From: Caballeronia sp. GAFFF1
GTDB taxonomy: Bacteria > Pseudomonadota > Gammaproteobacteria > Burkholderiales > Burkholderiaceae
NCBI RefSeq assembly: GCF_023630705.1
Contig: NZ_JALQEM010000005.1
Coordinates: forward strand, 264,330 to 328,329
Direction of reading: 5' to 3'
Length of the DNA stretch: 64,000 nt
A program made the translations under genes and the position numbers. The notes under the pieces are model-generated. The model was not told where the DNA came from and searched no databases. It worked only from the letters and a program-made list of their open reading frames with translations. Shown in pieces: positions 9,053 through 17,807 of this stretch (position 1 is its first letter; every line of letters starts with the position of its first letter).

Positions 9053-11449
9053 ATGAGTCAGACACCGCTGCCCGTCTCCGCTTCAGTGGACCCGGACATC
9101 GAGATCGATCAGGATTCGCTTCTCGATGCCGACAAGCCGCACGCGGCGCGCAAGTACATCGACGCGGTCCTCGAACAGTCGTTTCGCCACCTGTTCGGGC
9201 CGACCGCCACGCCGGAGCAGCCACGCAGGCACGACGTCGTTTCCATCGCGAATCTGACGAACGCGCTGGCAAGCTACATCTCCGCCGACGAGATCAAGGA
9301 AGTCAAGGCGGCTTTCCATTTCAGCGACGAAGCGCATCTCGGGCAGTATCGCCAGAGCGGCGAGCCGTACATCACGCATCCGGTCGCTGTCGCGGAAATC
9401 TGCGCAGGCTGGAAGCTGGACGCGCAGTCCATCATGGCGGCGCTCCTGCACGACGTGATCGAAGATCAGGGCGTGACCAAGACGGAAATCGCCGAGCGGT
9501 TCGGCGCGAAGGTCGCGGAACTGGTCGACGGCTTGTCAAAGCTGGACAAGATGGAGTTCCGCAACCGCGAGGAAGCGCAGGCAGAGAACTTCCGCAAGAT
9601 GCTGCTCGCGATGGCGCGCGACGTGCGCGTCATTCTGGTGAAGCTCGCCGACCGCCTGCACAACATGCGCACGCTGGGCGCCGTGCCGCCGGAGAAGCGT
9701 CGGCGTGTCGCGCGCGAAACGCTGGATATCTACGCGCCTATTGCGCATCGGCTCGGCCTCAACAACACGTATCGCGAGTTGCAGGACCTGAGCTTCGCGA
9801 ACTTCAATCCAAACCGCTACGCCACGCTCGAAAAAGCGGTGAAGGCGGCGCGCGGCAACCGGCGCGAAGTGGTCGGCAAGATTCTCGAAGCGGTGCAGCG
9901 CACGATTGCGGACGCGAAGATCAGCGCCGAAGTCACCGGCCGCGAAAAGACCATCTACAGCATCTACAAGAAGATGCGCGACAAGCAGTTGTCGTTCTCG
10001 CAGGTGCTGGATGTGTACGGCTTTCGCGTGGTCGTGGAGAGCGCGCTCGAGTGCTATACGTGCATCGGCGCGCTGCATGCGCTCTACAAGCCCGTGCCGG
10101 GCAAGTTCAAGGATTACATCGCGATTCCGAAGGTGAACGGCTATCAGTCGTTGCATACCACGCTCGTCGGGCCGTTCGGCGCGCCCATCGAATTCCAGAT
10201 TCGCACGCGCAAGATGCACGAGATCGCCGAGGCGGGCGTCGCGGCGCACTGGCTGTACAAGAACGGCGGCGCGGATCTGAACGACGTGCAGAAGCGCGCG
10301 CATCAATGGCTCAAGTCGCTGCTCGACATCCAGAGCGAAGCAGGCGATTCGAGCGAATTCCTCGAACACGTCAAGATCGACCTGTTCCCGGACGCGGTCT
10401 ACGTGTTCACGCCGAAGTCGAAGATCATGCCGCTGCCGCGTGGCGCGACGGCGCTCGACTTCGCGTATTCCATTCACAGCGACCTCGGCAATCAGTGCGT
10501 CGCGGTCAAGATCAACAACGAACTGCTGCCGCTGCGCACGGAGTTGAAGAGCGGCGATATCGTCGAAGTGATCACCGCGCCGTACTCGAAGCCGAATCCC
10601 GCGTGGCTCGGATTCGTGCGTACCGGCAAGGCGCGCTCGGCCATCCGTCACTATCTGAAGACGATGCGCCTGAACGAATCCGTGCAGCTAGGCGAGCGGC
10701 TCGTCGATCAAAGTCTCAAGGGCTATGGCCTCGCGCTGTCGGACGTCACGCCGGAAGTGTGGGACAAGCTCGTGCTGTGGACCGGCAACAAGACGCGTCA
10801 GGAAATCTTTGCGGATATCGGCCTCGGCCGGCGCGTGGCGGCCGTGATGGCCAAGCGCATCGAAGTGTTGATGAACGGCATTGCGGACGACGAGGATCAC
10901 CCGCATCGCGAGCACCACAACACCAATACCGCGCCGCCCGTGGTCATCACGGGTACGGAAGGCATGTCGGTGCAACTGTCGCCGTGCTGCCGCCCGATTC
11001 CCGGCGACGACATCATGGGCTATATCGGCATCGGGCTCGGCATGGCGATCCACACGACGGAATGCCGCGTCGCGCAGCGCATCCACCGGCGCGATCCGGG
11101 GCGCTGGATCGACGTCGCGTGGGCGCCGCAGCCGGGGCGTCTCTTCGACGTCGCCGTGAAGGTGCTCGTAAAGAACACGAAGGGCGTGTTCGCGCGCGTG
11201 GCGGCGGATATCACATCGGCGGACGCGAACATCGTTCACATCGCGATGGATGAGGACGTCTCGCAGGAGGCGAAGCTTCTGCGCTTCGTCATCCAGGTGA
11301 GCGATCGCGTGCATCTCGCGAATGTGATGCGTCGCGTGCGCACGAATCTGGACGTGATGCGCATTGCGCGCGAGCGTCCGAGCGACGAGCCGCATCATCG
11401 CAATCAGGACGGCGGCATGCGCATCGACCGGGAACGCGCCGACTACTGA
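9053..11449 (+). CDS. spoT: Bifunctional (p)ppGpp synthetase/hydrolase SpoT
   Basis: A 798-residue RelA/SpoT enzyme. The N-terminal HD hydrolase domain keeps the HDVIED motif (about residues 131-136), which indicates active ppGpp hydrolysis and distinguishes SpoT from RelA. The synthetase domain has NGYQSLHTT near residue 362, and TGS and C-terminal ACT domains follow. A non-conserved ~50-residue extension precedes the core. The protein controls the stringent response. Its position behind rpoZ is the standard one in beta- and gammaproteobacteria. Confidence 0.94.
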   Translation: MSQTPLPVSASVDPDIEIDQDSLLDADKPHAARKYIDAVLEQSFRHLFGPTATPEQPRRHDVVSIANLTNALASYISADEIKEVKAAFHFSDEAHLGQYRQSGEPYITHPVAVAEICAGWKLDAQSIMAALLHDVIEDQGVTKTEIAERFGAKVAELVDGLSKLDKMEFRNREEAQAENFRKMLLAMARDVRVILVKLADRLHNMRTLGAVPPEKRRRVARETLDIYAPIAHRLGLNNTYRELQDLSFANFNPNRYATLEKAVKAARGNRREVVGKILEAVQRTIADAKISAEVTGREKTIYSIYKKMRDKQLSFSQVLDVYGFRVVVESALECYTCIGALHALYKPVPGKFKDYIAIPKVNGYQSLHTTLVGPFGAPIEFQIRTRKMHEIAEAGVAAHWLYKNGGADLNDVQKRAHQWLKSLLDIQSEAGDSSEFLEHVKIDLFPDAVYVFTPKSKIMPLPRGATALDFAYSIHSDLGNQCVAVKINNELLPLRTELKSGDIVEVITAPYSKPNPAWLGFVRTGKARSAIRHYLKTMRLNESVQLGERLVDQSLKGYGLALSDVTPEVWDKLVLWTGNKTRQEIFADIGLGRRVAAVMAKRIEVLMNGIADDEDHPHREHHNTNTAPPVVITGTEGMSVQLSPCCRPIPGDDIMGYIGIGLGMAIHTTECRVAQRIHRRDPGRWIDVAWAPQPGRLFDVAVKVLVKNTKGVFARVAADITSADANIVHIAMDEDVSQEAKLLRFVIQVSDRVHLANVMRRVRTNLDVMRIARERPSDEPHHRNQDGGMRIDRERADY

Positions 11450-11512
11450 TCCGGCGCGGGAACGCGGCGTGCATGCGGTCGTCAGTCGACCGAAAGCATG
11501 GAGAGCGCCGAT

Positions 11513-12004
11513 ATGAATACATCCGACCTCGAAGGCCCCACGCTCGATTACTGGGTAGCGCGCGGCCTTCACGACTTCATCAGGGAAATCCACTTCACCG
11601 ACAGCGGCACCACGCTCTCGATCCGCGGTAACGACCGCGGCAAGGCGTGGGACGGGCGGTTTCTGCCGTCGACGTCGTGGGAGGCCGCGTCTGTCGTGCT
11701 GGAGCGCGCCTGCCGGCTGGAAATGAACGACGTGGGGCGCGGGGAAGTGGAATGCACGGCGACGTTCGGCAAGGACGGCGAGCCGGTGCACGCGCGGGGG
11801 CCGTCGCTACGTGTCGCGCTGCTGCGCGCGTTTGTGCGGCATTCGTTCGGCGAGAGCGTCGAGGATGTCTACTTGCGGCATCCGCAGACCTTGCTCGGCA
11901 CGCGTGCCGAAGCGATCAGTGAGCCGACAGCGTTTTCATCGGCTGAAGACGTGCCCGCGCCGAATGCGCGCATCGGCGATATCAAGTCGCCGCCACGGCC
12001 CTGA
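11513..12004 (+). CDS. DUF2591 (NinX-like) family protein
   Basis: A 163-residue cytoplasmic protein. The TLDYWVARGL start resembles the DUF2591/NinX family described from lambdoid phages and common as single chromosomal genes in Burkholderia. The function is unknown. The C-terminal ~40 residues are low-complexity and likely disordered. GGAG nine bases upstream favours the ATG at 11513 over one five codons earlier. It lies 63 bases after spoT and could be co-transcribed. Confidence 0.7.
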   Translation: MNTSDLEGPTLDYWVARGLHDFIREIHFTDSGTTLSIRGNDRGKAWDGRFLPSTSWEAASVVLERACRLEMNDVGRGEVECTATFGKDGEPVHARGPSLRVALLRAFVRHSFGESVEDVYLRHPQTLLGTRAEAISEPTAFSSAEDVPAPNARIGDIKSPPRP

Positions 12005-12030
12005 CGATCAGCGTCGCGATAGCGCGGCCA

Positions 12031-12064
12031 AAACAAAAAGGGCCTTCCGAATGGAAGGCCCTTT
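12031..12064 (-). terminator. Terminator downstream of the tRNA-Arg pair
   Basis: A 12-bp perfect stem (AAAGGGCCTTCC/GGAAGGCCCTTT) with a GAAT loop. On the minus strand it is followed by TTTTTGTTT-type U runs, so it most likely ends the tRNA-Arg transcript. It may also slow plus-strand readthrough from 11513-12004. Confidence 0.8.
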
Positions 12065-12069
12065 GAAAG

Positions 12070-12146
12070 TGGCGCGGCTGGCAGGATTCGAACCCACGAC
12101 CCCTTGGTTCGTAGCCAAGTACTCTATCCAACTGAGCTACAGCCGC
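12070..12146 (-). tRNA. tRNA-Arg(ACG), copy 1
   Basis: A 77-base cloverleaf with acceptor stem GCGGCTG/CAGCCGC, discriminator G and encoded CCA. The anticodon arm CTTGG-CTACGAA-CCAAG gives anticodon ACG (read as ICG). The sequence is identical to the copy at 12234-12310, and the two are probably one transcript. Confidence 0.95.
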
Positions 12147-12233
12147 ACGCAAAACGGTACTGCTATGTGACTTCAATGCGCTTGTGGTTAAGCGCTCGAT
12201 GCTTTCGCTTGAAAGTGAAAACACCGGAATAAG

Positions 12234-12310
12234 TGGCGCGGCTGGCAGGATTCGAACCCACGACCCCTTGGTTCGTAGCCAAGTACTCTATCCAACTGAG
12301 CTACAGCCGC
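12234..12310 (-). tRNA. tRNA-Arg(ACG), copy 2
   Basis: The sequence is identical over 77 bases to the tRNA at 12070-12146, in the same orientation, with an 87-base spacer. This is the promoter-proximal copy. Confidence 0.95.
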
Positions 12311-12464
12311 ACGCAGAAGCGGAATTATAGCCAAGCCCGTTTGAAAAGGGAAGAGGCGTTGACCGAAAAGTGGCTAAGACCGGCTAGCGTCGTGGTAAGT
12401 TGACGATTACACGCCTCTACACACTCAGCGCGCGATGCGCGGAATTCTGGAATCGGTTCGCACC

Positions 12465-13016
12465 ATGAACAAGGCATTTGTCAAAGAATCCGACGAGAGC
12501 GACGACGATCTCGAACTCGGCCAGCCGGATGTGCCGGCCGGCGCGAAGAACTACATCACGCCTGCGGGCCATCAGCGGCTGCGCGACGAGCTGCTGCAAC
12601 TGCTCGACAACGAGCGCCCGGAAGTGGTCAAGCTCGTGTCGTGGGCGGCGTCGAACGGTGATCGCTCGGAGAACGGCGACTACATCTACGGCAAGCGGCG
12701 CCTGCGAGAGATCGACCGGCGCATTCGCTTTCTGACGAAGCGGCTCGATCTCGCCGAGGTCGTGGATGCGCGCAAGCAGGAGAACGTCGATCAGGTCTTC
12801 TTCGGCGCGACGGTGGACTACGCGGGCGACGACGGCATCGTGCATACGGTGACGATTGTCGGCGTCGACGAGGTGGATCTGGAGCGCGGCCACGTGAGCT
12901 GGGTCTCGCCGGTCGCGCGGGCGCTCCTGAAGGCGCGTATCGGCGATACGGTGCCGCTGCACACGCCGGCGGGCGTGCAGCAGATCGATATTCTCGACGT
13001 GCGGTATCCGCGCTAG
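12465..13016 (+). CDS. greB: Transcription elongation factor GreB
   Basis: A 183-residue GreA/GreB protein that stimulates transcript cleavage in backtracked RNA polymerase. It has an N-terminal coiled coil with NYITPAGHQRLRDEL, and the tip-region GDRSENGDYIYGKRRLREIDRRI that is GreB-like (GreA usually has NAEYHAAKE). The C-terminal FKBP-like domain contains WVSPVARALLKARIGD. I chose MNKAFVKESD as the start; an upstream ATG would add 10 unconserved residues. Confidence 0.92.
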   Translation: MNKAFVKESDESDDDLELGQPDVPAGAKNYITPAGHQRLRDELLQLLDNERPEVVKLVSWAASNGDRSENGDYIYGKRRLREIDRRIRFLTKRLDLAEVVDARKQENVDQVFFGATVDYAGDDGIVHTVTIVGVDEVDLERGHVSWVSPVARALLKARIGDTVPLHTPAGVQQIDILDVRYPR

Positions 13017-13043
13017 TTCACACGTCACGTCGGCGCACAGACG

Positions 13044-13075
13044 AAAAAAAGCCGCTCCGAAGAGCGGCTTTTTGA
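13044..13075. terminator. Bidirectional terminator between greB and porin
   Basis: GCCGCTC-CGAA-GAGCGGC is a 7-bp GC stem with a stable tetraloop, flanked by seven A residues on one side and TTTTT on the other. It fits termination of both converging genes. Confidence 0.88.
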
Positions 13076-13097
13076 CAAGCAGAACTGCAGTCGAGGC

Positions 13098-14249
13098 TCA
13101 GAAGCGGTGACGAACGCCAACCGTTGCCGAGACTTGGTTCGAGGTCGACGAGATGCCAACGCCGTTGATGGTCGCGCCGATGTTCGTGCCGTCCGTGTTC
13201 GTCACGTGCTGGTACTCGCCCTGCAGGTACACGTCGGTGCGCTTCGACAGCGCGTATGCCGTTTGCAGGTCGACCTGGTGGAACTTCGGCTTCACGCCTT
13301 CGATGCGCGCATCGGTGAACGTGTAGTTCGCCGCCAGCGACAGAGCCGGCGTCAGGTTGTAGCGGCCGTTCACTTCGTAGTTCTGGAAGCGCACGCTGTT
13401 GCCCAGCGCGATGTTGCCGAGACCTTGCGAGCCGACGTTCGTCAGACCGACGCCGCTGTCGAGCATGGTCTGCGTGAAGACGAAACCGACCGTCGCCGGA
13501 CCGAACGCGTAGTTCAGGCCACCACCGAAGATGCGCTGACGGCCTGCCGAGAACGGAGCCTGGTCAGCCGTGACCGCGCCGCCCGCGATTGCCGCGCCCG
13601 CTGCATTCACCGGCGCGCCGTTGTTCGTCTGGAAGTACGCACCCGCCACGTTCAACGGACCGTAGTTATACGACACGCCCGCGCTGTAAGCACGGTTGTT
13701 CGCGAAACCGCCAGCCTGATTGGAGAAACCGTACATTGCGCCGAACTTCAGGCCAGCGTAGTTCGCGCTGGTGTACTTGACCGAGTTGTCGACGCGGAAC
13801 GTGTTGGTCAGGTTGTCGTTATCGAACGGGTGGGCGAACTGCGTGCCGCCGTATTGCGTGCCCGTCAGAGCCAGGGGCCCGAGGAAGTCGACCACGGAGT
13901 CATATTGACGGCCGAGGGTAACGGCGCCGAACTGGTTGCTCGACAGACCGACATATGCCTGACGGCCGAACTCACGGCCACCTTGGCCGTTCGTGCCGTT
14001 CATGATGTTGAAGCCGTTCTCCAACGTGAAGATCGCCTTCAGGCCGCCGCCCAGGTCTTCCGAACCACGCAGGCCCCAACGGCTGCCGTTGACCGCGCCG
14101 CTCGTCGCCTTCCAGTTGCTGTGGCCGTTCTGATTGTTCGTGTAGGTGATGCCCGCATCGATCAGGCCGTAGAGCGTGACGCTGCTTTGCGCGTGAGCGG
14201 CGGTAGCGAAGACGCCCGTGAGGGCTGCGACCATGAGAGTCTTTTTCAT
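13098..14249 (-). CDS. Gram-negative trimeric porin (Porin_4 / OmpC-like)
   Basis: A 383-residue outer-membrane general porin of the Burkholderia type. Signal peptide residues 1-20 end in AHA before QSSVTLYGLIDAG, the hallmark first beta strand. Also present are the SRWGLRGSEDLGGGLKAIF motif near residue 56, the FGRQAYVGLSS and LGRQYDS strands, and a C-terminal Phe in VGVRHRF, the BAM recognition signal. It forms a 16-stranded trimeric channel for small solutes. It is monocistronic with its own terminator. Specificity is not predictable from the sequence. Confidence 0.92.
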   Translation of the reverse strand: MKKTLMVAALTGVFATAAHAQSSVTLYGLIDAGITYTNNQNGHSNWKATSGAVNGSRWGLRGSEDLGGGLKAIFTLENGFNIMNGTNGQGGREFGRQAYVGLSSNQFGAVTLGRQYDSVVDFLGPLALTGTQYGGTQFAHPFDNDNLTNTFRVDNSVKYTSANYAGLKFGAMYGFSNQAGGFANNRAYSAGVSYNYGPLNVAGAYFQTNNGAPVNAAGAAIAGGAVTADQAPFSAGRQRIFGGGLNYAFGPATVGFVFTQTMLDSGVGLTNVGSQGLGNIALGNSVRFQNYEVNGRYNLTPALSLAANYTFTDARIEGVKPKFHQVDLQTAYALSKRTDVYLQGEYQHVTNTDGTNIGATINGVGISSTSNQVSATVGVRHRF

Positions 14250-14657
14250 CTTTGTAACTCCGAGAGCAGATTGGGCCTAAGGAACCCAGGCTTTGAGGAA
14301 ACCTCGCTGCGACCGGCTGCGAGAGGCGCGGTCGGAGGAGCAACGTGCCGCGAAGAGCGACGCATTTGTTTCCGGACCAGACGAAGTGTAAAGACGGTGT
14401 TACAGCCCGCACGTTCCAGTTCGCGCAATAAATCATTCTCCGATTAGCAATGATCGAAAGAGGCGTTTTTCCGCTTTAAATTCAGAGGTTTATTGGCGAA
14501 TAAAGTCCGCGGCGCTTAACTGTCAACCAATCTGCGTTGCAGATGTGCGACACGATTTAGGCCGTAAGGGAATCGGACAAGTCCAGAAAATGGATTGTTG
14601 AGAAAACAGCAACAGAAGATTGCCGCGCCTGAGGGTAATTATTGCGATGGCGGTGGC
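14250..14657. other. Porin upstream region
   Basis: About 400 bases with lower GC than the neighbours, containing the porin 5' leader and promoter on the minus strand. I see no gene. A GGAGTTACAAAG leader directly precedes the porin ATG on the minus strand. The right end merges with the putative sRNA promoter. Confidence 0.45.
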
Positions 14658-14663
14658 TATACT
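14658..14663 (+). promoter_or_regulatory. -10 element TATACT of a putative sRNA
   Basis: TATACT matches the sigma-70 -10 consensus well, but no good -35 hexamer lies 16-18 bases upstream. It sits at the right distance for a transcript that starts at about 14670 and ends at the orphan terminator at 14724-14753. Confidence 0.35.
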
Positions 14664-14669
14664 GTCATT

Positions 14670-14753
14670 TCTGCTTTTCGGAGCAGACTTTTTCGTTGAC
14701 GGAAAAGATCTCCAAACTTTGTCAGCGCGGCCTTTCGGTCGCGCTTTTTTTTT
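14670..14753 (+). ncRNA. Candidate small RNA with orphan terminator
   Basis: The ~84-base segment has three consecutive hairpins: TCTGCT/AGCAGA (14670-14687), CTTTT/AAAAG (about 14688-14706), and a 9-bp terminator stem AGCGCGGCC/GGTCGCGCT with one G-T pair (14724-14745) followed by nine T residues. A TATACT box precedes it. No plus-strand gene lies upstream (the porin is on the other strand), so the terminator has no protein-coding client. An unpaired ACUUUGUC stretch before the terminator could be a seed. The role is unknown. Confidence 0.5.
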
Positions 14754-14777
14754 GCTTGTCACAGCGTGGTCGGGACT

Positions 14778-15017
14778 TCAGCGCGGCTCCAGGTCAACGG
14801 CTTCCTCCCGCTTCGGCACCAGGTCGTCGTCCAGCGGCGTGGCCCAGTCCTCCATGACGTAGCGGCGGGCGTCCATCGGCGATGCAAGCAGGTTCTGCCA
14901 GTGATCGCCATGCCATGCCGGTTCAAGCGAAAGCGGCGATATCGACGGCGCGGCTGGTGAAATAAACGAACCGACGAGTGATTTCAGCCATTGCGCAAAG
15001 CGCGTCAAGTGATTCAT
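14778..15017 (-). CDS. Small hypothetical protein
   Basis: A 79-residue protein with no recognised domain. The start is strongly supported by AGGAGG seven bases before the ATG. An amphipathic N-terminal stretch (LTRFAQWLKSLVGSFI) leads to a Pro/Ser-rich stretch and a Trp-containing acidic C-terminal half ending in the charged KREEAVDLEPR. It is not a clear signal peptide. It stands alone on the minus strand between the sRNA candidate and a gene-free region. Confidence 0.6.
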   Translation of the reverse strand: MNHLTRFAQWLKSLVGSFISPAAPSISPLSLEPAWHGDHWQNLLASPMDARRYVMEDWATPLDDDLVPKREEAVDLEPR

Positions 15018-15668
15018 CGTCGAACCTCCTATTCATTGCATCACGATCTCATTTTCATGATCCTCTTGGGCGGAGAATCGGGCAAGGCGAGTTAACACTT
15101 ACTCCAAGGCAATGAGATTTACAGTCTATGCGGGTTAATCGGCTTCGCAGGATCCTCTGTTTATTAGAACCTATATGCGCTGCGTAAAGCCGTCGCATAA
15201 TCTGAACTACGGCTGATTTCGCAAGCGTGGTGGATTAAAATCGCGTAACTCTGCGAGCCATTAATCCGCGAGTTAATCTGTCGTGGCTCCCTCTACGCGG
15301 CCTAGCGAGGCCGCCCGACCTGTCCCGCACGGCGCGGCCGCCGCGGGGAACGGCTGCCCGCGTGGCGGAGGTGCGGCAAGTCCTACCACGCCGAATTTCC
15401 GAACAATATTCGCGCATGAGTTTGGTCACTCGGGGTTTATACGAGATTGCAAACCAAAAATATGCGGTATCTTGCAGGGTCTGTTTGGCGGGTGTTGTCG
15501 AAACAGCGACTCCATAATAGCCCGGTAAATCGGTGAAAATACCTACGCGGACGCCCTCAAGATATTTGATGAAGTGCCGAAGACGCCCGATCGACCGACG
15601 CCTCGGACATACCGGTTTGTTAGAATGGGCAATTCAGACCCCCCGGTTGCACGGCCGAAGCCGCCGCA
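15018..15668. other. Gene-free region before the nuclease fusion gene
   Basis: About 650 bases, AT-richer than the flanks between 15020 and 15290 and around 15420-15540. No frame has a credible ribosome binding site. A TTAGAAT box near 15619 is a possible promoter for the gene at 15684. No repeats or terminator hairpins were found. Confidence 0.45.
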
Positions 15669-15683
15669 TTGCCTTACATCACG

Positions 15684-16832
15684 ATGCACCTTCATTTCCC
15701 TCCCGCGCTGGCACTGCCTTCCACCCCTCTCGTTTTCGTCGATCTCGAAACCACGGGCGGCACGTTCGGCGTCGATCGCATTACTGAAATCGGCATCGTC
15801 GAGGCCGGGCCGCAAGGCGTGTCGCAGTGGACCTCGCTCGTGAATCCGGAGCGGCCGATTCCTGCATTCGTTCAGCAGTTGACCGGCATCGACGACGCGA
15901 TGGTCCGAGATGCCCCCACATTCGCCGAACTCGCAGCCGGCTTGCTCGACCGGATGGACGGGCGGCTCTTCGTCGCGCACAACGCGCACTTCGACCACAG
16001 TTTCCTGAAGAGCGAGTTCAGGCGCATCGGCATGCGCTTCGTGCCGGACGTGCTGTGCACGGTTCAACTGTCGCGGGCGGTGTATCCAGCGGAAACGCGG
16101 CACGGTCTGGACGCGCTCGTCGAACGTCACGCGCTCGTGCCTGCCGCCCGGCATCGCGCGCTCGCCGATGCGGATCTCCTGTGGCAGTTCTGGCAGCATC
16201 TGCATCGAGCGCACGCGCCCGAGACACTGGCGGAACACGTGGGCCGGGTAACGCGCCGCTTTCGGCTCGCGGCGCAGATCGACGAAGACACTATCGAGCG
16301 CATTCCGGCCGGCTGCGGCGCGTACGTGTTTTTTGGCGACGACGACGCACCGCTCTATGTCGGCCGCAGCGTGCGCTTGCGCCAGCGCGTGCGCTCGCAC
16401 TTGACCGGACCGCGCCGATCAGCGAAGGACCTGCGCCTGGCCGCCCTCGTGCGGCGCGTGGAATGGAAGGCGACGGGCGGCGAAATCGGCGCGATGCTTG
16501 CCGAGGCGCAGATGATCGCGACGCTGCGTCCTTCGCTCAACCGCGCGCCGAAGTCCCGTGCCGGTGATGCGCGCGGCATGCCGTGGCCGCACGCAGGCGC
16601 CGTCGCCATCGAGGAGCGCGACGCGGCAACCGGGCACCGCGCTTGGCATGTGATCGACAACTGGCAGTACTTCGGCACCGCAGGGACGCTCGAGCAAGCG
16701 CGCGAGTTGCGGGTGACGGGCGAACCCGCGCGTTTCGACCTGGCGATTTACCGCATTCTCGCCGAACGTCTGGCTCGCGGTCTCGCGTTCGTGCCGTTGC
16801 GGCAGGACGTGCTGGCGAGCGCGGTTTCGTAA
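15684..16832 (+). CDS. DnaQ-type 3'-5' exonuclease fused to a GIY-YIG (Cho-like) nuclease domain
   Basis: A 382-residue two-domain nuclease. Residues ~10-180 form a DEDDh exonuclease related to the Pol III epsilon subunit: FVDLETTGG (exo I, D-x-E), HNAHFDHSF (exo II) and HRALADADLLW (exo III, His and Asp). Residues ~195-280 form a GIY-YIG domain with GAYVFFGDDDAPLYVGRS, a GAY...LYVG variant of the signature, as in UvrC and Cho. Such fusions are known in Proteobacteria and are thought to act in nucleotide-excision-type repair. An ATG five codons earlier is also possible. The gene converges on the next with a 2-base gap. Confidence 0.85.
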   Translation: MHLHFPPALALPSTPLVFVDLETTGGTFGVDRITEIGIVEAGPQGVSQWTSLVNPERPIPAFVQQLTGIDDAMVRDAPTFAELAAGLLDRMDGRLFVAHNAHFDHSFLKSEFRRIGMRFVPDVLCTVQLSRAVYPAETRHGLDALVERHALVPAARHRALADADLLWQFWQHLHRAHAPETLAEHVGRVTRRFRLAAQIDEDTIERIPAGCGAYVFFGDDDAPLYVGRSVRLRQRVRSHLTGPRRSAKDLRLAALVRRVEWKATGGEIGAMLAEAQMIATLRPSLNRAPKSRAGDARGMPWPHAGAVAIEERDAATGHRAWHVIDNWQYFGTAGTLEQARELRVTGEPARFDLAIYRILAERLARGLAFVPLRQDVLASAVS

Positions 16833-16834
16833 CG

Positions 16835-17437
16835 TCAGCCGACCGCGCCGACGCCTCCGGCCGCGCACACGTGGGACAACGCGCGCCCGAGCGGCGCGTT
16901 CAGCGACGAGTCATAACGCGTGACGTGCTTCCAGCGCGCAAGACTGTCGGCGAGGCGCAGCGGACAGTCGTCGGCGTGGCGCATCGGCTCGATACGCGAG
17001 AGTGCGGTCAACAGCGCGCTGGTCAGCCGATCCAGCTTCGGTCGCGTCTCAGTGGCGAGATCGGGCGGCGAACCTTCAGGCGCGGCCCTCAGCGCGCGCC
17101 AGTTCGCGAACAGCGCGTTCTGCACGTCCTTGCTCGCGTCGATCTGATCGCGAAAGAACTGTTGCGCGAAATCCGGATCGATGTCCGCGGCGCGCGCTCT
17201 CTCGTCCACGTGCCGGAGCAGCGCGGCTTCACGCGGCGCGTCGGTGACCGGCTCGTGGCGCGCCCACTTGTAGCGGGCAACCGGTTCCGCCAGCGCGAGG
17301 CGTTGCGAAACGAGCGCGATGAGATTGGTGAACGCCGTGTCGTCGCCGTCTGCTTGCGCGGGCGCGGCGGCCGCGAGCAGCAGCGTGCAGGCGAAGGTCA
17401 GGCGAGAAAGAAGCGAGAGGGCCGATCGGTGGCGCAT
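16835..17437 (-). CDS. Periplasmic chorismate mutase (AroQ-gamma)
   Basis: A 200-residue secreted protein. The signal peptide is about residues 1-29 (a hydrophobic LTFACTLLLAAAAPAQA ending in AQA). The all-helical AroQ fold follows, with LIALVSQRLALAEPVARYKWARHEPVTDAPREAALL, where the Arg, Lys and Glu positions match the *AroQ active site, and QFFRDQIDASKDVQ further on. It converts chorismate to prephenate in the periplasm; the exported form's role is unclear and has been linked to host interaction in pathogens. I chose the start that gives a clean signal peptide. Confidence 0.85.
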   Translation of the reverse strand: MRHRSALSLLSRLTFACTLLLAAAAPAQADGDDTAFTNLIALVSQRLALAEPVARYKWARHEPVTDAPREAALLRHVDERARAADIDPDFAQQFFRDQIDASKDVQNALFANWRALRAAPEGSPPDLATETRPKLDRLTSALLTALSRIEPMRHADDCPLRLADSLARWKHVTRYDSSLNAPLGRALSHVCAAGGVGAVG

Positions 17438-17657
17438 CGTCTGGGCGGTTCGCGCAAAAGCGCCAGCATAGCGCAGGCGCGGAGTCGTGCGGGCTCGAAG
17501 ATCGGACGAGCGAAGCCAGGCGTCAGCCCGACTCGTTTCAGAAGGAGAGGGCGTGACGCTTCCTGGCGAGCGCCATATGCGGACTGCGAAGTCCGTGCGC
17601 GCCGCGCGCACCGGGCGTCGTATTCACGACGGCGGCGTGATGGTTCAGCGCGGCCGC

Positions 17658-17807
17658 CTACTTGACCGAAGCCAGCTTGCGCTGTTCGTCGAAGAACGCG
17701 CGCACGTGCTCGGGCAGTTCGGTCGCGAGAAACTCGACGGCTACCGGCTCCGGGTCCGGACAATGCACCTTGTCGGGCGTCGGGATTTTCGTCGGTTTGG
17801 CGTCCAT
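17658..17807 (-). CDS. 49-residue small protein
   Basis: A short ORF starting MDAKPTKIPTPDKVHCPDPE and ending FFDEQRKLASVK. Its GAGGAGAG ribosome binding site is a few bases before the ATG. The composition is acidic and proline-rich in the N-terminal half, and the C-terminal half (EFLATELPEHVRAFFDEQRK) looks helical. There is one cysteine and no membrane segment. I recognise no family. The strong translation signal and helical periodicity argue that it is real. It is separated from the chorismate mutase gene by about 220 bases. Confidence 0.55.
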   Translation of the reverse strand: MDAKPTKIPTPDKVHCPDPEPVAVEFLATELPEHVRAFFDEQRKLASVK

